Assembly: GCA_015680685.1 (NCBI GenBank)
Contig: MNCI01006802.1
Coordinates: 1 to 64,000, forward strand
Length of the DNA stretch: 64,000 nt
Reading direction: 5' to 3'
Source of the DNA: Gnetum montanum
Taxonomy: Eukaryota; Streptophyta; Gnetopsida; Gnetales; Gnetaceae
The position numbers were made by a program, and so were the translations under genes. This document shows positions 1-13,408 of the stretch, piece after piece. Numbering within the stretch: position 1 is the first letter of the stretch; each line of letters starts with the position of its first letter. Below the pieces are notes generated by a model, which was given only the letters and a program-made list of their open reading frames with translations, was not told the origin of the DNA and did no database searches.

Positions 1-132
1 TGGTTGTTCAACTTTTTTAAAAATCTGTTTGGGTAATGAGTCATGTTCAACTTTTTTAAAAATCTGTTTGGGTAATGAGTCATGAACGTGATGACAGATG
101 ATGGTTGTTCAACTTTTTTAAAAATCTGTTTG
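1..132. repeat. Short AT-rich direct repeats
   Basis: A 39-bp unit starting GTTCAAC and ending GAGTCAT occurs at 6-44 and 45-83 with no visible difference. Its first 26 bases recur at 107-132, preceded by the same TGGTT as at position 1. No function is evident. Confidence 0.9.
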
Positions 133-957
133 CTTATAAAGCAACGAAGCCCACCAGCACATCACATGGACAATGGCCATATGCAACCTTACGGTGCTTT
201 GTTTTTAATTTCCCCTTCATCATGACTGTGCCGATTTTCCACCGTCTCACAGGTTTTCAATAATTATAGGTGAAATGAGTTACCGGCCTGTGCCTAGTTT
301 AGTTAAGTTGTGTATTCTTATAATATGGTCATCTTCAACGTGGCCCTACTCACAGGTAGTCCTAGGGTGCTACTCACAGATAATCGTTGAACAAAAGTAT
401 TAGCAGACCTGATTTGTTATAAGTTTGGTTGAGGCTTGAGGCTTAATTTCATTTTTGGAAATATTGGATCGAGTAACAAAAGATTTCATTTTATTGCTGT
501 CATTTTGGTTGTTGCAGAAATTATATGTTTGGCCAAATTATGGCTCCTGAGTAAGGAAATGGATTCACTGCCCTCCATACCTTTGCAAATTTTTTTACTT
601 CAATTTAATGGTGATATTGCATTCTGTGCAATTTTTAAGCATTAACAATATTTTGGATTTACATTGTAATTCTTCTATGTTTTACAATGTATTTTTATGA
701 TATATGGATTTACTTTTTAAAAAATATTAATATATTTAAATTTTCTCTATCACGTCCCCGGCTATGATACCCACTTTTTCTTGAGGTACACGTACCCAAA
801 CATGTTCAGAATTCCTCGATTCCTCGCTTCCACGAATCAGATTCTTTTGATGCATAGGTGGACAGTTACAACCAAAAGACCTCTCATGCACAAAATTGGT
901 TCAAACTTCAAAGACTTACAATGATGAGAGCTTTCATGGCGTTTCTGCAGCTCGTAC
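133..957. other. Intergenic, nothing recognised
   Basis: AT-rich sequence. A 69-codon open frame at 436-645 resembles no family I know and has no supporting context. I see no gene, RNA or repeat here. Confidence 0.5.
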
Positions 958-1378
958 TTGAACACCGCATCAACAAAATCGGTCATTTGCATATCATTTT
1001 GTCCCCGTTTGGCAGCATGCTCTGCGATAACCTTGTCATATACCTCTTCGGCTTTCCCGGTGAACAGTTTTTGGCGTCGACGGAGGCCTTGAAGGTCCAG
1101 CCATCGCAGCCATGGCAGAAAATCCCCAATATCAGGAGCCTCAGCCTCAGCTTGGCCCAGGACAGTGTCAACTTGGCCCAGCCTCAGCAGAAGGATTGGG
1201 CGTATTTCTGAGACAGGTGTTGGAGACCTCTGTGATTGAGCTTGGACAGCAGGTGCAGGTGCCCAATTACAGGCCATGCCCTAGGACTGGGCGGCAGTTT
1301 CAACTTTGCAGACCTTTGATTGATATCGTGTTTTGGAAAGAGAAACTGGATCAGTATCCAGATGAGAAAAGAGGCCAT
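958..1378 (-). pseudogene. Cytochrome P450 pseudogene with internal deletion
   Basis: Read on the minus strand from 1,378. The first frame gives a hydrophobic start (MASFLIWILIQFLF), then the proline hinge LPPSPRAWPVIGHLHLL and LQHLSQKYA, a typical plant microsomal P450 N terminus. The frame then shifts: from about 1,202 another frame continues PILLLRLGQVDTVL, which normally follows the tyrosine-glycine of that stretch. At about 1,155 the sequence jumps to DFLPWLRWLDLQGLRRRQK and on to DFVDAVF, the F-G to H-helix region, so roughly 130 residues are missing. The oxygen-binding helix, ExxR and haem cysteine are absent. A decayed fragment of a CYP71-clan enzyme; the family within the clan is not resolved. 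Confidence 0.8.
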
Positions 1379-1459
1379 AGGTGGCTAAGAATCAGTAGCA
1401 GAGATCCACTCTGCAAATCGTTTTTGTGTCTCTTCAAAAATCATGGCTGAGGTGGGCAT

Positions 1460-1798
1460 TTTTGGCCATCGGTATCATGATAAATTTAGGCCATGGTTAT
1501 CATGCTAAACTTCGGTTATGGTTATTAAAATAAGGGATAGTTATCATTAGTTATTTAAGGGTCCCTTCACCAATATAAAAGGGACCTCCCTCACCTCAAT
1601 TCAGATCCATAGATACATCCCCTTTCCATCCCACTCTTACATTCTTCTCCTATTGCATGAGAGAGAGGCTTCTTCTTGTTCTCTCCTTTTAATGAAGAGA
1701 GACCTATTTTTGATAATAAGATCCTTCTACATTTGCCTATGGTTCCATTGCTCTTTATTTTCATGTCAATTCATATTTTGGTGCCAGATCTACTAACA
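1460..1798 (+). repeat. 5' LTR of the Ty1-copia element
   Basis: Begins TTTTGGCCATC, aligned with TGTTGGGCATA of the 3' LTR, and ends CTAACA. A TATA-like CAATATAAAAGG sits at 1,571-1,582. The transcribed part contains GCATGAGAGAGAGGCTTC, shared with the 3' copy. Confidence 0.93.
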
Positions 1799-1799
1799 A

Positions 1800-1811
1800 T
1801 GGTATCAGAAC
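1800..1811 (+). promoter_or_regulatory. Primer binding site (initiator Met tRNA type)
   Basis: TGGTATCAGAAC, two bases after the 5' LTR. It matches the usual plant copia site TGGTATCAGAGC with one change. Confidence 0.9.
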
Positions 1812-1868
1812 AGAATTAGGTTCATAGTCCGTGGAAGTGTTGCAAATTGTGTATACGAATTTTACAAA

Positions 1869-4800
1869 ATGGTTGGCAAATACAAAATAGAGAAGTTCAA
1901 TGGAAGCAACTTCACATTGTGGAAAATGAACATACAAGCAATAAAGATAATTGCTTGGGGACTATTGGAGAAAGGCCGCAGAGGTCACAAATGACGGCAA
2001 GTGGAATTAAATGGATGGTAATGCTATTGCTAATTTACATTTGGCACTAGCAGATGGGGTTCTTTCAAGTATTGCAAAAAAGAAGACAACAAAGGAAATA
2101 TGGGACACTTTGACAAAGTTGTATGAGGTAAATCACTCCACAACCTTGAAGAGAAGACTTTACACTCTTCATATGGCAAAAACCTTATTGGTAACCGACC
2201 ATATCAACACCCTAAATACCTTATTTGCTCAACTCACATTGTTGGGTTATAAAGTAGATGTAGGTGAATGTGCAGAAATTCTACATCAAAGTTTACCAGA
2301 TTCATATGATCAAGTCATCATCAACTTGACCAACAATGTCCTTATGGATGCTCTTGTCTTTGACAAGGTTGCAGTTGTGGTTTTTGAAAAAGAAAGTTGG
2401 TTCAAGAACAAGGAAGATAGGTTGGCAAACAAGGCGGAGGCTTTAACAATGATGAGAGGGAGATCCATGGAATGTGATTCCAATTGGAACCAAATTTATG
2501 GTAGATCCAAGTCAAGAAGTAAAAATAAAAACATTACTTGCTACAACTGTGGCAAGAAAGGACACTTGAAGAAGGAGTGTTGGAACAAGAAGAGTAATGA
2601 AAAGAATCCTCAAGGGAATGTGGCAAGTACCTCATATGACGGTGATGTTCTATACAGTGAGACAACTATTGCTAAAGGTAGACAAAAGCTCACTGATGCT
2701 TGGATCTTGGACTCAGGAGTAACATGGCACATGACTTCTCAAAGAGAATGGTTTTATCACTACAAACCAATCTCAGAAAGATTTGTGTACATGGGAAATG
2801 ATCATGCTTTGAAAATCATTGGTAGTGGTACTATCAAGATAAAGATGTATGATGGCACTATTCAAACCATACAAGAGGTACGTCATGTGAAAGGCTTGAA
2901 GAAAAATCTACTGTCTTTAGGACAACTAGATGATGTTGGGTGCAAAACTCATATAGAGAATGGGATCTTGAAGATTACCAAAGGTGCGCTTGTGGTAATG
3001 AAGGCAGAAAAGGTTGCTGCAAATTTGTACATGCTTGTAGGAAACACACATCAAGTGGGAGAGTCTTCTGTTGCATATACTAGTTTGGTAGAAGAATCGA
3101 TGATATTGTGGCATCGAAAGCTGGGTCATATGTTAGAACAAGGTTTGAATATTCTCTCTAACCAGAGACTACTTCCTAGGCTCAATTTGGTATGTTTACC
3201 ATTTTGTGAGCATTGTGTTACTAGTAAGCAACAGAGATTAAAGTTTAGCACGTCAACAGCTAAGAGTAGAGGCATCTTGGACTTGATGCACTTTGATGTT
3301 TGGCAAGCACTAGTTACCTCCCTAGGAAGAGCAAGATACTTTGTATCTTTCATTGATGATTATTCCAGGAGATGTTGGGTGTATCTAATTAAAAGGAAGA
3401 CAGATGTCTTTTCAGTCTTCAAAGTTTTTAAAGCACGGGTAGAACTTGAGTCCGAATAAAGGATCAAGTGTCTAAGAATAGATAATGGAGAAGAATATAC
3501 AAGTGATGAATTTGATGCATTTTGTCAACAAGAAGGCATCAATAGGTAGTTCACAGCAGCACACACTCCTCAACAAAATGGAGTGGCAAAATGGATGAAC
3601 AGAACCTTGGTGGAGAAAACAAGATTAATGTTGAGGGCTACAAATCTATCCAAGTCATTTTGGGCAGAAGCAATCAATACCACCTGCTATTTAATCAATC
3701 GGTCTCCATCAACTGCGATTGATCTAAAAACACCAATAGAAATGTGGATTGGTAAGCTAGCTATTTGTTCTCATCTCCATACATTTGGAAGTTTTGTGTA
3801 TGTGATAAATAATGATCAAGAAAGATCAAAGTTGGACCCAAAGTCTAGGAAATGTATCTTCTTAAGGTATGCTAATGGAGTTAAGGGGTATCGCTTGTGG
3901 GATCCCAATATCCACAGGGTTGTCATCAGCAAAGATGTGATATTTGTAGAAGATAAAATGCAAGATAAGAGAGATGATAACACTTCAAAGGAGAATTGAG
4001 AGACTACTAGAATTCAGGTACAAGATAAGATAAAAGCTAAAGATTCGGTTACTTCTGAAGCAACATCAATGTATGAAGAGAAAGAACCAGTCAAGTTTGA
4101 AGCTTATGAAGTTTGTCAGTCATCTTGGGCAAAAAGATCATCAACTTGGTACTTAGATTATGTTACTGAAAGTAATGTTGCATACTACCTTTTAACGAAG
4201 GATGGAGAACCCTCAACTTTACATGAGGCTCTCAAAAGTCCAGATGTGTCTTTGTGGATGACAACAATGCAGGAGGAGATTGAAGCTTTACACAAAAACA
4301 AGACATGGGATCTTGTTACACTACCACAAGGAAGAAAGGCTATTGGAAACAAATGGGTCTACAAGATCAAACGTGATAGTAATGACCAAGTGAAGTGATA
4401 TTGTGCAAGATTGGTGGTAAAGGGATATGCTCAAAAAGAAGGAATTGACTTCAATGAGATATTTTCTCCTATGGTTAGACTTATAATAGTTAGAGTAGTC
4501 CTAGCAATGTGTGCTACGTTTGACCTACATCTAGAACAATTAGATGTGAAAACTGCTTTTCTTCATAGAGATCTTGAAGAAGAGATCTACATACTCCAAC
4601 TAGAAGGTTTTGTAGAAGAAGGAAAAGAGAACTTGGTTTGCTGGTTGAACAAATCTTTGGATAGTCTCAAATAGGTGCCAAGGTGTTGGTACAAGAGATT
4701 TGACTCATATATCGTGAGCCTTGGGTACAATAGACTCAGTGCAGACCCTTGTACATATTTCAAGAGGTTTGATAAAGATTTCATCATTTTTCTATTGTAT

Positions 4801-5730
4801 GTGGATGACATGTTGGTTATAGGCCCCAACAAAGAGCAAATCCAAGAATTGAAGGCACAATTGGCTAGGGAATTTGATATGAAAGACTTGGGACCAGCAA
4901 ACAAGATTCTAAGGATGCAAATTCACTGAGACAAAAATAACAAGAAGATTTGGCTTTCTCAGAAAAACTACTTGGCTAAGATCTTGTGATGCTTCAACAT
5001 GTAAAATTGTAAGCCAATTTCTACCCCACTTCCTATTAATTTCAAATTATCCTTTGAGATGTGTCCTAGCAATGAAGTAAAGTAGAATGAGATGTCTTGA
5101 GTACCATATGCATTAGTAGTGGGAAGCCTAATGTTCGCTATGATTTGTACAAGACCAGACATTGCACAAGCAGTGGGAGCGATTAGTTGATAGATGGAAA
5201 ATCTTGGACGAGAGCATTGGAGTACTGTTAAGAGAATCCTAAGGTACATTAAGGGTACCTTAGATGTTGCATTATGTTATGGAGGATCGAAATTTACTAT
5301 TAAAAGTTATGTGGATTCAGATTTTGCAAGTGATCTAGATAAAAAGAAATCTACTACAGGCTATGTGTTTACACTTGTAGGAGGAGCTATAAGCTGAGTA
5401 TGAAGATTGCAAACAGTAGTAGCATTATCTACAACAGAAGTAGAATACATGGTAGCTACACAAGCTTGCAAGGAAGCAATTTGGATTCAAAAGTTATTAG
5501 AGGAGCTTGGACACAAATAAGAGAAGATTTCTTTGTTTTGTGATAGTCAGAGCACCTTGCATATTGCTAGGAATCTAGCCTTTCATTCAAGGACAAAACA
5601 CATAGGAGTACAATTTCACTTTGTTCATAACGTAGTAGAAGATGGAAGTGTGGATATGTAGAAGATACACACCAAGGATAATCTTCCAAATGTTCTGACC
5701 AAGCCAATTAACATGGACAAGTTTGACTAG
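1869..5730 (+). pseudogene. Ty1-copia gag-pol polyprotein, many stops
   Basis: Reading starts at the ATG at 1,869 (gag N terminus, FNGSNFTLWKMN) and shifts frame near 2,000. Then: gag to the CCHC knuckle CYNCGKKGHLKKEC (about 2,540-2,580), protease WILDSG (2,701), GAG-pre-integrase (3,110-3,240), integrase with FVSFIDDYS (3,340) and TPQQNGVAK (3,567), reverse transcriptase with QLDVKTAFLH (4,540) and YVDDMLVIG (4,798), and RNase H with YVDSDFASD (5,308). Stops at 3,457, 3,547, 4,396, 4,672, 4,927 and several in 4,987-5,728 mostly sit where the family normally has Gln, Arg (CGA) or Trp. Not translatable as one protein. Confidence 0.92.
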
Positions 5731-5830
5731 AGTAGATCCTCATATGGCCTATCAAAAGCATAAGCAATATAGAATGGCAAGGGAGAAAGGATGGTGTGGA
5801 GATATGATTGATTCTCAATCAAAATCTCTA

Positions 5831-5840
5831 AGTGGGAGAT
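5831..5840 (+). promoter_or_regulatory. Polypurine tract of the copia element
   Basis: AGTGGGAGAT directly before the 3' LTR; AAGTGGGAGATTG is the usual copia plus-strand primer. Confidence 0.85.
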
Positions 5841-6191
5841 TGTTGGGCATAGTTATCATGATAAATTTAGGGCATGGTTATCATGCTAAAATTTTGCTAT
5901 GGTTATTAAAATAGTGGGTGGTTATCATTAGTTATTTAAGGGCCCCTTAACCAATATAAAAGGGACCTGCCTCACCTCAATTCAGATCCATCACGTACAT
6001 CCCCTTTCCATCCCACTCTTACATTCTTCTCCTATTGCATGAGAGAGAGGCTTCTTCTTGTTCTTTTCTTGTGATAAAGAGAGAAGGTTGTTATTCCCAT
6101 TTTTGATAATAAGATCCTTCTACATTTGCCTATGGTTCCATTGCTCTTTATTTTCATCTCATTTCATATTTCACTGCTAGATCTGCTAACA
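5841..6191 (+). repeat. 3' LTR of the Ty1-copia element
   Basis: Begins TGTTGGG, ends CTAACA and is followed by the target duplication GGCAT. TATA-like CCAATATAAAAGG near 5,951. It carries about 12 more bases than the 5' LTR around 6,066-6,100. Confidence 0.95.
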
Positions 6192-7376
6192 GGCATCTGG
6201 TGCATTGGAAATTAAATAAACCAAAGTCTGCGTGTATAATATGCCTCACCGTGTTCGGATTCACAGGGCCATAGAACACGTGTTCCAGTAAGAGTTTGGT
6301 AAAAATAGAAATAATAACAATAACCTTAACGTGGTCTGGACCATCATATTATTACTGGGCTAATTTTTTTCCTTCGGTTTTAATTTTAGGAAATGTGGAT
6401 AGGATATGTGTTTTGACGGTTGGTCTCTGGCAGCCTTGGTATATGTGTCTCAACGGTTGGTGTCAAGCGTCCATTAATGTGCTCGACCATCAATTATTGC
6501 ACTTAACAAAGTTTGGTGTTTTCATTTTATCTAGAAAGATAGGCTTGTACCAAAGAACGAAACCTGTGTTTCAATGAGAGTTTTGTAGAAAAAACAAAAA
6601 TAATAGCTATAAAGTGGTCTTGACAGTGCGCCGCACGTTGTTTATTTCTTAGGTTTTGCTTTAGTAGAAAGACTGAATTTTGATTTCAGTAAAAGAGAAA
6701 CACGATACTTTTAAAATAAGAAGCAACTAACGCTGCAAGAACACGTGTTCATTCATGCAAGAGACAACGGGGAAAAGGAACGATCGATAAAAATGAGATG
6801 TCTTACAATCAGGAAAGGAGGGTGGAAATTAAGGATACATTTCAAAATGACGGTGACAGTACATCCATGAAATTGTTAATAACATGACAAATTACAACAG
6901 GGATTATCACTAGTTTAGCTATATAGTTATAATATATACCTATTATTTCTTTGGAGTGAATCTTATATATTTTACCAATCAATAAAATCTTAAATTGATT
7001 ATTGAGAATTGATATTCATATTGAAAACAAAAATCAAAATAACTATACGTTATTCAATAATAATTCTTGTGAAAAATTCGATTAATTTGATTCATAGTGT
7101 TTTTTTTTCCATGGAGTGGATTTTACATTGTGTTTTTTTCCATGGCGTGGACTTTACATCACGTTTTTTAACATGGTGTTTTTTTCCATCATGAGATCTT
7201 ACATGGCATGTGACATGGAAGGCAACAAAATACGCTCCCCCTCCCCCCATTGCAAGAGACATATTGGCCTCTCGGCTAAAAACATTGTTTAGTTGCACCT
7301 ACAAGGTAACATTGTCAAAGGCATAGGGTTGGCTGTCGCATCCTTAAACAATGTGGAGCTATTTTTCGTCCCTAAG
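6192..7376. other. Intergenic, only minor repeats
   Basis: AT-rich. A degenerate repeat built on GTGTTTTTTTCCATGG and GTGGATTTTACAT occurs about three times at 7,097-7,202. No gene is recognised; short open frames at 6,296-6,577 and 7,009-7,194 have no family resemblance. Confidence 0.6.
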
Positions 7377-7650
7377 CGGATTTCAAGTGAAATTTAAATA
7401 GGTAGGACAAGTTGGACAAGCTTGGGTTTCATACCCTTTCAAATATCACGCAACTGATGTAGAACTTTCCAAACTTTGTTCTATTATATGGATAGGTAAG
7501 AAATGTTGTAATTGCAATTTATAATTAGTAAGGGATTACAATAACTTTTACTTTGGAATGCATGGATATAGTGTTATTGTTATGTTCAAGGAAATCAGAT
7601 CTTTTATTATTTAATATAGGAATGGTTTAAAAAAGTGCAAGAGTGATTAT
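7377..7650 (+). repeat. Left copy of a ~270-bp repeat flanking the noncoding LTR element
   Basis: From GTGAAATTTAAATAGG to AAAAAGTGCAAGAGTG. A clearly related copy in the same orientation follows the right LTR at 14,007-14,280, and a partial third copy lies at 14,285-14,390. Order and orientation show it is not part of the LTR. Possibly an older duplicated sequence into which the element inserted. Confidence 0.8.
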
Positions 7651-7675
7651 ATAACAACATTGCCCCAACATTATC

Positions 7676-8240
7676 TGACACCCTTACGAATTCCCTTAGA
7701 TTCAATGGACTTAGGATGAAAGACTAGGGCACTATGCTTCAAAGAAAACATTGCTACAACTTGAATGATTTAAAAGGAAGTGACCAACACGTCTATTTTG
7801 TATCAAGTATGATAAGGCCTCTAGGAGAACCTTTAAACTTTGAATGAGAACAAGAAAACAAGTATACAAACAAAAATGTAGACATTATTAGTGGGAGAAT
7901 GACAATGTATTTACAAGGGGGAGCACCTCACCCCTAGACCCCTCATGATCTGGTACAAGGTTTAGCAAGGCATCGCACCAGGATTATTGAATCTATACTA
8001 CCTACATATTTGTGACCACTATAGAATTAGGGCCATGTAGTTCTCCATTGTGAAGGTAAGATGAGGAGGACTATGAAAGAGGAACAACAGGATGGAGTCC
8101 TATTTCTTACTTGGTACCACCAAGTCAAGATGGGTTTTGTAACACTTGAGTGCCACTCATGAACACCTCAAGTTGGTCCATGGCCCTTGTACCATGAGGA
8201 GGAACTAGGAAAACCTCTACCCATTAGACATCTCTCACAA
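7676..8240 (-). repeat. 3' LTR of the noncoding element
   Basis: Plus-strand text TGACACCCTTACGAATTCCC to CATCTCTCACA aligns along its full length with 13,439-14,001, with scattered substitutions and few length changes. Confidence 0.88.
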
Positions 8241-8241
8241 T

Positions 8242-8252
8242 CCTTCCTCACA
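8242..8252 (-). promoter_or_regulatory. Polypurine tract of the noncoding element
   Basis: On the minus strand GTGAGGAAGGA directly precedes the LTR start TTGTGAGAG. Confidence 0.65.
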
Positions 8253-11200
8253 TGAAAGAAGCAACATCCTCGAAGTGGAGCCTAGGATAAGCTTCGAGAG
8301 TACATTTCAAGTAAAGGTTTGAAGCTTGGTCATTTCAGGAAGTCACTCTACTCTAATGACAGTAGGCTTGAAGGAAGGTACTAACTCCAATGCCTGATGT
8401 GTCCTTCCATCCAAGGTTGTACATGAAACACAAAGGGCACTTGGAGGAACTCATAACTATCCCTACTCCATGACAAGAGGAATAAGCCAAACCTAAGCGG
8501 CCAACGTCTCTAAGGTGACCCTTAGATCCATCCCTTAATTGGGTTTAGAGTCTTGTCCTTTTGTGTAAACACATACTTATGCAATAAGATGTGTTCCTCT
8601 TTCGCAAGTTCAACTAAGTTCCTACTAAATGGCTTCTTGATGTCCATCAATTTTTAGAGAGTTTTTTAAATATCAATTTGAAAGCTCACCAAGATTCATT
8701 TTTAGCCTTGGTGATGGACTTGTGAAACCATATCTTAAAGAGAGGGCATGCTCCAAAAGATCCATGTCTCAACAAGTAACTCAAGCTTGTTAGAATCCCA
8801 GGTTCTACTTCTATCTTCAAGATCCATGGGTTCTAACTAGTTCAACCATCTAAGCACTGGATCACCATGTGTACACCAACAAACTTTATTTTATTTATCC
8901 TTTAACATCAGTCTAGGCTGGTAGGGAGGGAGTTAAGCATAATCCTCCTTCCAAACAAGGTTTAGAGGTAGATCTCTTTATTTTGACCTTGCCATCTATA
9001 GATGTACTAGCTCCACAATTTACATTTCCATCATCAAACACAAAATCTCATATTTGCAGCAAGGGAGAAGACTCAAAAATTTGTTTGGAAAACTTCTCCA
9101 AGATGCTATCATAGCATCCTAACTCTTTCAATCATCTACATCCTTTAAGTATATCCAACATGAAAATCACATACTCAAATGCTTAAATAAGTGGAGGACA
9201 GGTTGAGAAATCAGCCTGAAGGTAATTATCCAATCACATCTTTTAATACAATCACTATGTTCCATTTATAGAAAAGAATTAGCTACATTCACCTCTTATA
9301 GCTTGCCCTTCCTACCCTAAGAGGTGGGACAAGCACCATTCTTTAGGAGCTTGCTTCAGATAAGCATGTTGAATGCCTCCAAGGATAAACATTGATATAT
9401 GCCTCTAGGGAACATCCATATCCACATAATCTCCATTTCCTACCATGCTAGGAACAACTGTATACCACGATCAACTCATCACATTTGTGTTTTCATCTAC
9501 AAGTGGATATCCTCATTGTGAGGTCCCTTTTGCAAGTAGTTACACCAAACCATCTACCTTGTATACATCATACCTACCAAAGGAGGCAACCAATACACAC
9601 ATTCAAATTATTTAACCACTAGCTATTGTGAGAAGACATGGAGTCATAGGTCTTACCCATAGTTGATCCATGACAAGGATCATCTCGAAAAGGCCACCGA
9701 TCTCATTAGGAAAAACACCATATAGGAGGACTACATATCACCATAGGAAATCTAGATTATCCTTTCATGGTACCTAGCCCCTTGCAAATAAGACATTTAT
9801 GGTGGACAAGGTGACACCACTACATAGATTTTCATAGTATATAGATCAACAATTTTAAGAGTCATCAATAATAGTCTATCCATAAGAGGACTAGATCCTC
9901 AAGAGAATTTGAAATTACAATGAATGGCCATTACCAATATTAAATTTCAATTGAATACAACCTATAATCTATCCCTGAAAGATTTGCAATATGGGAGGTC
10001 TATCAAAGGACCTAGACAAAGAAGTTCCTCTAGAACCACAAAATTGAAAGAGAGTACATGCGATCACACCTTGCTTAAAAAGAGATGCTAGAACATTAAG
10101 CCTACATCAAGCACAAGATCTTACAAAGTGAATTCCAACTATTCAAGTGTGGGAATCATACCCTATGTCTGAAATAAGTCCCAAAGAATTTGGCATCTAG
10201 GACCACTATTTGATATAAACCCCAAACATAAACTACATTTGAAGCCCACATAGAAGGTCAACTATCAAAATATAGCTCATGTTATCTTGCCAACACTAAA
10301 GAAATGCCACAAAATGGAGAATAGGCCATGCCATTAGGTTAGAGAGTCAATTTGGAGTAGAGTGCACTATCATTACTATCTCACATAAAGAGGTTTAGAT
10401 ACAAAAACAACCAACATTATGCCAAGAAGATAGGGCCATACACCATAGCTCAGAAATGAGCCAAAAGCCCCAAGTCATGAAAGCATAGGCTTAATCGTTT
10501 ATCATGCATGTAGAGGATCATCCAATAGGGCCTCTAAGAGAAGTTAACGATTCTAGTAACTATAATACCATTTTTTCAAGAATGGACCACCATCCCATAA
10601 GTTATAAAACTGCCGCAAAAGACCATAACCAATCATGGAGGAGGAGCCTAGGTAGTAATACTCAAGAATCACTACTGCACCACAATCAATCATGATAGCA
10701 AAATTTACAAATCAAATGCACAATTGTTATTATAATATAATGACTACCAAGAACCATTTTCTATCATGATTTAGTTCATTGAATAGATTGTTTGAAATTT
10801 GCACTCCACCATCAACCACTTGTGAATAAGAATTCTGCCAATCAAGGGTCCCTAAAGGAATATTCTAATGAATTATCATACCTCTAGAATGAGCATCGTA
10901 GGACATACCTTCATGATATCCCAAGATCACTAGGGGATACAAAGCATTGGTATGAGAACACCAGAGACAAGAACATGTCATAACCTCCCTATGACATTAT
11001 GATTTATAGAGTAGATTTTTCCATAGAGCTTTGGAGAGGTCTCACATTGAGGGAGAGATATTGGTTACATTATATAGCAAAAGTTGTAATAGGAAAAACT
11101 AACTATACTAGGAACATAGCACATTACATATGGCCTTGTCAAAGGATGTGGCATAGGCCTACAATAGGGGACAACTAGTTCACAAAGACATAAAAAATTT

Positions 11201-13408
11201 AGCACTTCTTAGTGCATGAATTGTCGATACTAAATACAATACAACATTACAATATAGCATACATGGAAGTATGGATACATTTGATAAACATAACACATAA
11301 CATTAGGGAATGCTACTCAGCCCTAGTAGTCTAGAGGATGAACTACCCAAGCTCATTCTAAGCTAAAGGTGTTAGATCACCACTAGTAATACCAAAGCTA
11401 TGTCTTTCTGATCTCAAAACCTATCTCTGCATGTACATGGAAAACTGTAGCATTACACCAACCTCAAAACTACCATTGAAATAAATGGATCTGGATATGA
11501 GNGCACCAACCTCAAAACTACCATTGAAATAAATGGATCTGGATATGAGCACATCAATCGTGTGACACAAAATGTAATTTGAAGATCCATCACATGCCAC
11601 ATTAGGACTTCAAGGCATTGGCCACTCCTAGGTCATCAGTATCTAGCATGGCCAAGGATACTATTCCATGCCTTCTACCAATCCAATATTTGAAAGGATC
11701 TAGAATGGATTACTATCCTCTGTTAGTACCCACCCAAAGCACTGAGAGACAAACAAAGCATGATGTACCAGCTATTCCATCACAACATTGGTACTAATAA
11801 ATTCACAACCCAATGTCGATATTTTGAGATCACATAACTAATTCATTAAGATTTCAAGTGTACTTATCTACCCCTAATGATATAGTTTTCACTAAATTAA
11901 CTAAAGTTCCCATTGTCTAAGGTAATAGCTAGGAAACAAAAGAGTTAGTAGGAAACATGTATAGCACACCATCCATCAAATGCAACTATTAACCATGATC
12001 ACAACCATAGAGATATGACAATCTTACAATTCCACAAAGAGCAAGAGCTTAGCTACACCCATAGAGATCAATCATGCAAAGCATCATGAATCCATTCAAT
12101 ACACTCACACAAAAGAAACTAGCATGAGACACACCAAAGAGGATGAAATGGAGCACTCTCATAATTCCATAGATCCACATAGAATAATCATACCTAACCA
12201 TAGACACTAGATCCCACTAGGACTAAGGTCTTAAAAAATCCATAAGAGAGCATAGGCACCAAAATCCATTACCTCATCTTGTAACATATAGAAGGAGATC
12301 AATTTCTAGCAAAAAATAAGTCTCAACAACAAAAGATTCAATTCACACTTCCAAGGGCAACATCAGAGAGGATGCATTCATAGGAGAAGACATCCAACAA
12401 AAGAGGTGAGGTCTCAAAAATAATCAAAATTAGGATAACTTGTTCCAATAGATCTCCAAATTAAAAGGCCTTAAGGAATGTTAACCAAAGAAGAAATGCC
12501 ATAAAGCCTAGGGCAAGCATAGCTAAGAGGAAAGAGGAAATACAACACCCATGAGATCCACAACAAGGGTAATCAGGTCTAAAGCATAAGAGGACATTAA
12601 AATAAGAACCATAATAAGGTTGGTCTTAAAGTATATCCCAAGGTATCAAGATGCATCCTCAATAAAAACCAGAAACAAGCCATCTCAAGCATAAATCACA
12701 AAGCCTTGCGATAACAAAAGATAGATAGAGAAAGAGGGATGCACATGTGAAAATCAAAACATGGCCTAACAGAAAGATGCATTAACATAATTAGATAACA
12801 TATAATTTCACACATGAGTGTACATAAGTCTATCGATGATGGTCTTGATCCACCCAAAACAAGGCTCACTAGAAGTACATGTTCAAAGGTCTTTCATCCC
12901 AAGGTACTTGGGCAAAATCATGGCCTAGTTTGTGATTCCCATACTTACTAGTATCTAAGATAAGTGGGGATGTAGGGATACTGCATCCTACACATTATAA
13001 TCAATGTCATCTTGAAACATGTCCTCTAGGTGGAGACCAAAGTGAAGACCAGGTCCAATTCATCCCAAATGAACCATTGGAGACTAGAGATGAAAGCTAA
13101 TAATTTATGAGTTGCCAATAGAACCCCTATCATCCACATCGAAGCAAAACCATAGTTAGTTCAACCACCAAAAAATTCAAATGGAGAACAACATCAACAC
13201 AATTGTAACTATCCTCAAGTGTCCATAAAACATAAAGGTTGCTAGCACTGTAGTAATGGCTCTAAGATGAAAATATTATAAGAGTCTTCCATACACAAAG
13301 ATATGATCCTATATTACAATGGATTATAAATGGAAGAACCATAGGTAGAAAACCTCTAAGGTATAACACCTTAAGAGAATGTTGCACTTGTAACAAAAAA
13401 TTTGAAGT
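8253..13408 (-). other. Noncoding interior of the LTR element
   Basis: About 5.2 kb with stops in all frames and no protein motif I can place. An N at 11,502 marks a contig join. A 63-codon open frame at 10,504-10,695 shows no family resemblance. Confidence 0.7.
11456..11549. other. Contig join with unmerged 46-bp overlap
   Basis: A single N at 11,502 separates two identical 46-bp copies (11,456-11,501 and 11,504-11,549) starting CACCAACCTC. Two contig ends that overlap but were not merged explain this best. Confidence 0.85.

Larger units (their letters stand above)
1460..6191 (+). mobile_element. Ty1-copia LTR retrotransposon, complete but inactive
   Basis: Two LTRs (339 and 351 bp), an initiator-Met-type primer site, a gag-pol region in copia order (gag, protease, integrase, reverse transcriptase, RNase H) and a purine tract before the 3' LTR. 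A 5-bp target duplication GGCAT flanks it exactly (1,455-1,459 and 6,192-6,196). The 5' LTR starts TT instead of TG, a point mutation. The LTRs differ by roughly two dozen substitutions plus a small length difference by eye, so this is not a recent insertion. Zinc knuckle and protease-integrase text look Tork/Tnt1-like, which is inference. Confidence 0.95.

Noticed and set aside
858-1211. 117-codon plus-strand open frame opposite the P450 remnant.
   Set aside because: The minus strand shows unmistakable P450 motifs; the plus frame is a shadow.
10504-10695. Possible coding remnant in the noncoding LTR element.
   Set aside because: It is short, has no motif, and lies in sequence with stops throughout.
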